A stretch of DNA of 64,000 nt. Origin: Alcaligenes faecalis (lineage in GTDB: Bacteria > Pseudomonadota > Gammaproteobacteria > Burkholderiales > Burkholderiaceae_B). The stretch is taken from contig NZ_CP031012.1 in NCBI RefSeq assembly GCF_009497775.1, positions 1,426,001 to 1,490,000 of the forward strand. The letters run 5' to 3'. A model generated the notes under the pieces. That model searched no databases, had not been told where the DNA came from, and saw nothing but the letters and a program-made list of their open reading frames with translations. The first letter of the stretch is position 1, and every line of letters begins with the position of its first letter. Positions 58,410 through 64,000 of the stretch are shown piece after piece. A program made the position numbers and the translations under genes.

Positions 58410-59762
58410 TTAGAAGGCTTGGTCGGCAAGGGGCACGGTCAGACGCGCTTCCAGACCGCCACTTTGACGATTCAACAGTTCCAGCGTGCCGCCATGCTGT
58501 GTGGCGATGGCGTTCACAATGGATAAACCCAGCCCATAGCCCGCCTGCTGCTGCGAGCCGCGCCAAAAGCGGTTCATGGCCAGATCCCGCTCGCTGTCAC
58601 TTAATCCGGGGCCGTGGTCCAGCACGCTGATGCTCAGATAGCCCGGCTCTCCCGTTTCAATCCGCAGGCTGATCGGTTGCAGGGCTTTGGTATAGCGCAG
58701 GGCATTGTCGATCAGGTTCTGTACAGCCACTGTCAGCAGGGATTTTTCAATTTGCACCGGGCCGGGCTTGCTGCGTATATCCAGCGTGATCTGGTCTATG
58801 GTGTCGCCATAAACGGCTTTAAGCGCATGCAGGGCCGCATACACGGCCTCGTCGGCCTGACTGCTTTCCATGCTGGCGCTTTGTCCATCCAGCCGGGCCA
58901 GTTCCAGCAGCCGCTGCAAAATATTCTGTAGCTGTTGTACGCCCTGGTCTGCCTGGCTCAAGGCCGTATCCAGCGTGTTGCGCTCGCCGGGGCGCTGGGC
59001 GGCCAGATGGGCTACCTGGATATGTGTTTTGATCCCGGTCAGCGGGGTGCGCAGTTCGTGGGCGGCGCTGTCGGTAAAGCGGCGCTCGCGCATGATGGCG
59101 GCTTGTTGCCGCTCCAGCAATTCCTCAATGGTTTGCAGCAAGGGTTGCAGCTCAACCGGGGCTTTGACTTTGGGCAGCGGGCTGTCGTCACCCGGACGGC
59201 GGCGCGACAGCAAATCCCGAATCCGCTCCAGGGGAGCCAGACCGTGACCGATACCAATCCACAAAAGCAGCAGGCTGCCAAACAAGGCCACCACAAAGGG
59301 CAGACCGGCCGAGAGCATGATGTCCCGTACCAGCGATTCACGTATTTCTATGCTGTCGGCAGCGGCAATCTGGATATGGCCTTCACGCAAGACAAAGGTG
59401 CGCCAGCGCTTGCCGCCATGGATATGCGTGCCAAAGCCCAAAGCCACTTGTGACATATCCGGGCTGCCTGCGGTACGGCTGACAGCCTGAATTTCCACTT
59501 CACTGCGCACCACACTGATTTCGCAGGCCACGCCGTCGCGGGCAATGATGTCCAAGGGACGTTCCGCAGATTGGGCCAGTTCCTGCAGATTCGGGAATTG
59601 GGCCACCAGCCCGGCCACCATGCGGGCCGATGCCGCCAGTCGGCTATCCAGCGCTTCACGCAAGGAGTGGCGTGCATCCATCAGCATCCAGGTGGCGACC
59701 GCGCTCCAGAGCACGGTCAGGGAAATGCCGATAATCAGCAGCAATCTAAGGCGCAAGCTCAT
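58410..59762 (-). CDS. QseC/PmrB-like sensor histidine kinase
   Basis: 450 aa. TM1 (residues about 6-28), periplasmic domain of about 130 residues, TM2 (about 152-175), HAMP linker, HisKA with phosphorylated His235 in DSAAHELRTPLTG, then ATPase with LIDNALRYTK (N box), ISVLDHGPGLSDSERD (G1) and GYGLGLSIVNAIA (G2). The topology is that of QseC/PmrB/TctE kinases. Encoded 12 nt downstream of its response regulator. Confidence 0.9.
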   Translation of the reverse strand: MSLRLRLLLIIGISLTVLWSAVATWMLMDARHSLREALDSRLAASARMVAGLVAQFPNLQELAQSAERPLDIIARDGVACEISVVRSEVEIQAVSRTAGSPDMSQVALGFGTHIHGGKRWRTFVLREGHIQIAAADSIEIRESLVRDIMLSAGLPFVVALFGSLLLLWIGIGHGLAPLERIRDLLSRRRPGDDSPLPKVKAPVELQPLLQTIEELLERQQAAIMRERRFTDSAAHELRTPLTGIKTHIQVAHLAAQRPGERNTLDTALSQADQGVQQLQNILQRLLELARLDGQSASMESSQADEAVYAALHALKAVYGDTIDQITLDIRSKPGPVQIEKSLLTVAVQNLIDNALRYTKALQPISLRIETGEPGYLSISVLDHGPGLSDSERDLAMNRFWRGSQQQAGYGLGLSIVNAIATQHGGTLELLNRQSGGLEARLTVPLADQAF

Positions 59763-59774
59763 GGCGTCACATAC

Positions 59775-60437
59775 CTAACCGGCAGGTCCCAGCTTGTAGC
59801 CCAGGCCGCGCACGGTCTCGACAATATTGCTGCCCAGCTTGCGGCGCAAATGGTAGATGTGCACATTGATGGCGTTGCTTTCCAGATCCTGGTCGTAGCC
59901 GTAAACGCTGTCGCACAGCTGTTCGGCGCTGAGGATGGTGTGGGGTTTATTGAGCAGAGCGCGCAGCAAGGACAGTTCGCGACGCGCCAGGCTGACCGGC
60001 TTTCCATCCAGAGTGACATGGCCGGTGGAGGCACAGAAACTGAGCCGCCCGTATTCAATACAGTCCGTATCGTGCCCGGCCAGGCGGCGGGTCAGAACAT
60101 GCAGGCGTGCCAGCAGCTCGTCCAGGTCAAAAGGCTTGATGACGTAATCATCGCCCCCGCCCAATAGTCCCTCCACGCGATGGTGCAGGGCATCGCGGGC
60201 CGTCAGAATCAGAATGGGCAGTTTGCGGCCTTGTTCGCGCCAGCGACGCAGCAGCGTCAGCCCGTCCTGATCGGGCAAACCCAGATCAAGAATACAGACA
60301 TCAAAGTGCGAAGACAGCAAGGCCGTGTCGGCCATGCTGGCCGTGCCGACGTGGTCCACCGTCAGCCCGTGCAGTCGCAGGCCCGCTACAATTCCGCTGG
60401 CGACAAGCGCATCATCTTCAACAAGTAAAACGTGCAT
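59775..60437 (-). CDS. OmpR-family response regulator (QseB/PmrA/TctD-like)
   Basis: 220 aa from the ATG giving MHVLLVEDD, with GGGGGAGA directly before it; a longer in-frame reading is rejected. Receiver domain with phospho-acceptor Asp51 in CILDLGLPDQDG, then a winged helix (about 125-218, SNAINVHIYHLRRKLGSNIV, VRGLGYKLG). A CTTAAT-N5-CTTAAT direct repeat in the intergenic region upstream is the known site type for this regulator group. Confidence 0.9.
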   Translation of the reverse strand: MHVLLVEDDALVASGIVAGLRLHGLTVDHVGTASMADTALLSSHFDVCILDLGLPDQDGLTLLRRWREQGRKLPILILTARDALHHRVEGLLGGGDDYVIKPFDLDELLARLHVLTRRLAGHDTDCIEYGRLSFCASTGHVTLDGKPVSLARRELSLLRALLNKPHTILSAEQLCDSVYGYDQDLESNAINVHIYHLRRKLGSNIVETVRGLGYKLGPAG

Positions 60438-60543
60438 TCTCCCCCCTGTAGCGAATGCGGCTTGTGCAGGCAAAGCCTGATGTTTATTACGTTTCGGCAT
60501 TCATGTTAGCAGTCTTGAGGGCAGGGGCGAGAGGGAAAATTCT

Positions 60544-60560
60544 CTTAATTTGGCCTTAAT
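60544..60560 (+). promoter_or_regulatory. PmrA/QseB-type box (direct repeat CTTAAT-N5-CTTAAT)
   Basis: CTTAAT-TTGGC-CTTAAT, exact direct repeat with the 5-nt spacing used by PmrA/QseB response regulators, in the 252-bp divergent region between the two-component genes and the oxidase operon. Orientation suggests activation toward the oxidase genes; autoregulation is also possible. Confidence 0.65.
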
Positions 60561-60689
60561 CCTGATCCTCTACTGTGATGTAGATTGCATTGCATTTGTA
60601 TCTCGGTACTTACTTTTTTAATAAAACCGGCTTGGGCAATGACGTTTCTCTAGGCTTAGCCGCATGACAGATATCGGGCATTTACTCAC

Positions 60690-62285
60690 ATGACTCCTAT
60701 ATTAGGAATATTACTGGCGACCAGTTTTGTCGCCTCTTTGGTGGCACTGGGCATTCTTGTCTGGGCCGTGGCAAACAAGCTGATCTTCGTTGGGAAGAAC
60801 GAAGCTGAGACCATCTTCATGAAAGGTGAGCTTGGTCAGCCTGATGACAGTGCTTCCTTTGGGGGGGAGAACGAAGCACATACTCATCGTTTTGACGTTT
60901 TACGCGCGGGTATTGACCGCAGTGGTCGGGGGCCGGTTCTGCTCCTGGTCACGGTCGGGATTACCTGGCTGCTGATTGGTTCGGTGTTTGGCGTAATGGC
61001 CTCACTGAAACTGCACTGGCCCGATTGGTTGGCTGACGTGGCACAAGTGACCTTTGGTCGGGCGCGTACCTTGCACCTGAACATCGTGGCTTATGGTTGG
61101 CTGTCGGTGACCGGGATTGGCGTGGCGCTGTGGCTGTTGCCGCGTATTTTTCATACGCCTTTGCGTCGCCCCAATATGGTGTATTTTGGCGCTGCGCTGT
61201 GGACCCTGGGGGTATTGGGCGGCACGATTGCCGTGGCCAATGGCTGGTCCGACGGGATCGAATGGCTGGAATTCCCCTGGCAGATCGACATTCTGCTGGC
61301 GGTAGGGGGCTTTTTCCTGGCCTGGCCTGCGATTGAAACTGCAGCCAACCGCAAGTCGCGCCATATCTATGTGTCGGGCTGGTACTTCCTGGCCGGCATG
61401 GTCTGGTTTCCCTTCCTGTTCCTGGTTTCCAACATTCCTGGTCTGCACATCGGTGCGCAGCAAGCAACCGTGAACTGGTGGTTTGCCCACAACGTGCTGG
61501 GTCTGTGGCTGACACCGATGGGTGTGGGTGCGGCCTACTACATCATCCCCAAGATCATCGGCAAGCCCGTGTATTCCTACAACGTGTCCTTGCTGGGCTT
61601 CTGGAGTCTGGCGCTGTTCTACAGTCAGGTCGGTATTCACCACTTGATGGGTGGTCCGGTGCCAACCTGGGCCGTCACCTTGTCCGTGGTGCACAGCATC
61701 ATGATGTTTGTGCCGGTGATTGCCGTGGCCATTAACCAGCACGTGACGGTTGCGCAGAACCTGTGGGCCTTCAAGCAATCCATGGCCCTGCGTTTTGTCT
61801 GGATTGGCGCGTTGATGTACACCTTGTCCTCCTTCCAGGGTTCGCTGGAAGCAATCCGCTCGGTGAACTCGGTTACGCACTTTACGCATTACACCGTCGG
61901 TCACGCTCACCTGGGCGCCTACGGTTTTGTGTCCATGGTGATGTTCGGCACGCTGTATTACATGATGCCGCACATTCTGGGACGTCGCTGGCCCTTCCCG
62001 GCCCTGATCAAAACCCACTTCTGGCTGGTGACTGCAGGCTTCACGATTTACGTGTTGGCCTTGAGTATTGCTGGTGTGGTGCAGGGCATGGGCTTGATGG
62101 ACCCAGGTTCAAGTTTTGGCGAGATCACTCGCAAGATGGTTCCGTATCTGGAAGCCCGCTCCATTGGCGGCACCATGATGACGCTGGGCCACTTTGTCTT
62201 TGCGGCTCACTTTGCCTTGCTCTTGCTGCGCAAAGGTTCCGCTGTTAATGCGACTCCTACACTTGCTCGGGCAGATGCGTCATGA
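60690..62285 (+). CDS. C-family (cbb3-like) haem-copper oxidase subunit I
   Basis: 531 aa, about 13 TM segments. Six conserved His expected for haems and CuB can be seen: ARTLHLNIVAYGW, VNWWFAHNVLGLWLT, QVGIHHLMGGPVP and FTHYTVGHAHLGAYGF. It resembles CcoN but has an extra N-terminal TM of about 60 residues (LATSFVASLVALGILVWAV, then EAETIFMKGELGQPDD), reminiscent of small FixS/CcoS-like segments. Reduces oxygen to water with proton pumping. First gene of the operon; the ribosome-binding site is weak. Confidence 0.88.
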   Translation: MTPILGILLATSFVASLVALGILVWAVANKLIFVGKNEAETIFMKGELGQPDDSASFGGENEAHTHRFDVLRAGIDRSGRGPVLLLVTVGITWLLIGSVFGVMASLKLHWPDWLADVAQVTFGRARTLHLNIVAYGWLSVTGIGVALWLLPRIFHTPLRRPNMVYFGAALWTLGVLGGTIAVANGWSDGIEWLEFPWQIDILLAVGGFFLAWPAIETAANRKSRHIYVSGWYFLAGMVWFPFLFLVSNIPGLHIGAQQATVNWWFAHNVLGLWLTPMGVGAAYYIIPKIIGKPVYSYNVSLLGFWSLALFYSQVGIHHLMGGPVPTWAVTLSVVHSIMMFVPVIAVAINQHVTVAQNLWAFKQSMALRFVWIGALMYTLSSFQGSLEAIRSVNSVTHFTHYTVGHAHLGAYGFVSMVMFGTLYYMMPHILGRRWPFPALIKTHFWLVTAGFTIYVLALSIAGVVQGMGLMDPGSSFGEITRKMVPYLEARSIGGTMMTLGHFVFAAHFALLLLRKGSAVNATPTLARADAS

Positions 62286-62932
62286 ATCGACTCTTACCTT
62301 TACTGATCGGGGCCATTGGCGTTTTGCTGCTGGCGACCTTGATGCTGGTGATTTTGCCAGCCTGGCAACTGCGTACCTCGGAACCGCCGGAGCAGTTGCA
62401 ACCTTATACCGCCCAGCAATTGCTGGGGCGTGACGAGTATGTGGCCAATGGCTGTTTGTACTGTCACAGCCAGCAGCCACGCTCCACCGGTCAAACCCTG
62501 TTTGATACGGCACGTGGCTGGGGCCGTGCGTCCACACCGGGCGATTACTTCTACGATTCGCCCCACCTGCTGGGCACCATGCGTACCGGCCCTGACCTGT
62601 TCAACGTCGGTGCGCGCATGAAAAGCCGTGACTGGCATTTGACCCATCTGTATCAGCCCCGTGCAATTTTTGACTGGAGCCTGATGCCGTCCTATCCCTA
62701 TATGTTCGAGCTGAAAGACCAGCTTGCCGAAGGTGACGTGGTGGTGCGTTTGCCGGAATCCCTGCAGCCTGCGGGCAAGCATGTGGTCGCCCGCAAGGAA
62801 GCGCTGGATTTGGTGGAGTACCTGCTGGCTCTGGATCGTACTTACGCGACCAGCGCCCAGGAACTGGATAAACGTGACCGTGGCTACGATCGTCGCCCCG
62901 CTGAAGCCTCGACGGATTCGGGCGCTAAATAG
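62282..62932 (+). CDS. monohaem cytochrome c oxidase subunit II (CcoO-like)
   Basis: 216 aa, overlapping subunit I by 4 nt. N-terminal TM anchor (residues about 5-25) and one haem c site CLYCH (Cys58, Cys61, His62). YVANGCLYCHSQQ followed by TMRTGPDLFNVGARM and WHLTHLYQPRAIF with a Met ligand in SLMPSYPYMF is the CcoO order. Passes electrons to subunit I. Confidence 0.9.
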   Translation: MNRLLPLLIGAIGVLLLATLMLVILPAWQLRTSEPPEQLQPYTAQQLLGRDEYVANGCLYCHSQQPRSTGQTLFDTARGWGRASTPGDYFYDSPHLLGTMRTGPDLFNVGARMKSRDWHLTHLYQPRAIFDWSLMPSYPYMFELKDQLAEGDVVVRLPESLQPAGKHVVARKEALDLVEYLLALDRTYATSAQELDKRDRGYDRRPAEASTDSGAK

Positions 62933-62940
62933 GACAAGTC

Positions 62941-63756
62941 ATGACAATGGAAAAAGTTTCTAGTTCGCCCCAGGTCGAGAACATCGACCCCACCTTCGAG
63001 CCGTGGGAACCGCCGCGTCCCATTCCGATTTTCCTGTTGGCTGTGCTGTTCGCCTTGGCTCTGGCCGGTGTGGGCCTGTACCTGCACGATCTGGCACCGC
63101 ATGCCGCAGCGGATAAGCCAACTGCGCCTATCGTTGCCTCCAATGCGGGTGGTGTTCCTGTGGTGCCGGCCATTCCTGCCTTGAAGGATGCGCCTGTGCT
63201 GGTGCATTCGGGGCAGGGCAGTGTATGGAGCTGTGCCTCCTGCCACGGCGAGGCCGGTGAAGGCGCGGGCATCACTCCGCGTTTGGCCGGTATGCCCGAA
63301 GCGTATCTGCTCAAGCAGCTGGAGGATTTCGCGCAAGGTACACGTTTGAACGAGTCCATGCAGTATGTGGCTCGTGGCATGAAGCCTGAAGATATGAAAG
63401 AGCTGGCTTCTTACTACGCCAAGCTGCCTGCTCCCGCCATTAATGTGCCCAGTTCGGAAGCGAACCTGGCCCGTGGCGAAGCCCTGTTCCATAAAGGGGA
63501 CTGGAAGCAGAACGTGCCCGCATGTATCAGCTGCCACGGCAGTCAGGGTGAGGGTGTAGGTACGTCCTTCCCGCCCTTGGCCGCGCAACAGGCCGAGTAC
63601 TTGTTCAGCCAATTGTCGGCCTGGAAAGGTGGCCATCGTCACAACTCGCCGCAAAGCCTGATGGATGACATTGCATCGCGCTTGTCCTACGAGGACCTGT
63701 ATGCGGTTTCCTACTACGCCGCCTCGCTGCCAGCTCATGGCAAGCAGGCGAAATAA
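62941..63756 (+). CDS. membrane-anchored dihaem cytochrome c (CcoP-like role)
   Basis: 271 aa, 8 nt after the previous stop, with AGGAC upstream. N-terminal TM (residues about 28-48, PIFLLAVLFALALAGVGLYL), then two class I haem domains: CASCH (Cys98-His102) and CISCH (Cys195-His199), each followed by GxxGEGxG. The folds resemble cytochrome c4 more than canonical CcoP. It probably delivers electrons to the oxidase in place of CcoP. No ccoQ-like small gene is present. Confidence 0.85.
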   Translation: MTMEKVSSSPQVENIDPTFEPWEPPRPIPIFLLAVLFALALAGVGLYLHDLAPHAAADKPTAPIVASNAGGVPVVPAIPALKDAPVLVHSGQGSVWSCASCHGEAGEGAGITPRLAGMPEAYLLKQLEDFAQGTRLNESMQYVARGMKPEDMKELASYYAKLPAPAINVPSSEANLARGEALFHKGDWKQNVPACISCHGSQGEGVGTSFPPLAAQQAEYLFSQLSAWKGGHRHNSPQSLMDDIASRLSYEDLYAVSYYAASLPAHGKQAK

Positions 63757-63777
63757 GATCAGAACAGAGAGCTTCTT

Positions 63778-64000
63778 ATGAAAGACACTCAAAAAAATGG
63801 TCGCAGTAAGTCCACCATGTCGGGTGGACGCAGACTGGCCTGGGGGGCCGGTATTGGTGTGCTGCTGTTTGCGATTGGCTATGGTTTGAATGCCAAGGGC
63901 TGGTTGTCCTTTTCCCTGGGCTCGCCCGACAAAGGCACCATTCAGGTGGGCGAGGCCACGTATAGCCGCGAGGCCATGGAAGCCGATCGCAAGGCGCAGA
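63778..64000 (+). CDS. membrane-anchored protein of the oxidase operon, 3' end outside the window
   Basis: 74 codons visible from the ATG at 63778 (AGAGAG upstream), 21 nt after the dihaem cytochrome. Polar basic N-terminus, one TM segment (about residues 21-40, LAWGAGIGVLLFAIGYGLNA), then a presumably periplasmic part (GTIQVGEATYSREAMEADRK). No haem motif is reached. It could be a further cytochrome or an assembly protein; the family is not recognised. Confidence 0.7.
   Translation, partial: MKDTQKNGRSKSTMSGGRRLAWGAGIGVLLFAIGYGLNAKGWLSFSLGSPDKGTIQVGEATYSREAMEADRKAQ

Overview
The window joins the late half of an integrated siphovirus (about 1-17,368) to a stretch of bacterial chromosome (about 17,369-64,000). 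Gene content points to a betaproteobacterium of the Burkholderiales, most likely Alcaligenaceae and plausibly Alcaligenes. This is inferred from TRAP transporter operons, a FecI/FecR/TonB-receptor iron locus, a PepSY iron cluster, SoxYZ with flavocytochrome c, and a C-family oxidase operon. No 16S or other phylogenetic marker is present.

Prophage, left to right: head maturation (5'-truncated prohead protease, HK97-type major capsid), connector and head-tail joining genes, tail tube, a tail assembly chaperone with a -1 frameshift signal, tape measure, tail tip genes with a TipJ/gpJ-like protein, and a tail fibre ending in an SGNH esterase domain. Then come a minus-strand small gene with its own promoter, a holin / SAR endolysin / nested Rz-Rz1 lysis cassette, a minus-strand cargo gene of unknown function, and a minus-strand two-gene operon (unknown protein plus SRAP/YedK-type protein) under a LexA box. 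The phage ends at a 48-nt copy of the 3' half of a CAU-anticodon tRNA (attR). The integrase, repressor, replication and terminase genes lie outside the window to the left.

Chromosome, first half: VIT-family transporter; taurine-type ABC transporter (tauABC); SDR and LysR divergon; GGDEF diguanylate cyclase; IclR regulator divergent from an amidase-TRAP transporter operon, with a perfect palindrome between them; YjdM zinc-ribbon protein; Fur-box-controlled fecI-fecR-TonB receptor-dihaem peroxidase operon; a second TRAP transporter; and cycA behind a tandem glycine riboswitch.

Chromosome, second half: DedA-rhodanese fusion; DoxX and EamA genes; LysR regulator; LprI-like protein; aquaporin Z; a small SnoaL/NTF2-like protein; an iron-regulated PepSY/DUF3649/DUF3325 cluster; MatC-like carrier; isochorismatase-family hydrolase; a reduced-sulfur oxidation locus (YeeE/YedE, two flavocytochrome-c-type flavoproteins, cytochrome c, SoxZ, SoxY); cold shock protein; a QseBC/PmrAB-like two-component system; and a divergent cbb3-like (C-family) oxidase operon that runs off the right edge.

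The strongest items for follow-up are four. First, a solitary type I-E-CRISPR-repeat-like hairpin lies at the 3' end of an independently transcribed minus-strand phage gene, a candidate RNA anti-CRISPR. Second, the tail chaperone has a frameshift signal with an 8-bp stimulatory stem. Third, a LexA box precedes the SRAP operon. Fourth, the sulfur locus carries SoxYZ without SoxXAB in view, and one of its flavoproteins has lost a redox cysteine.
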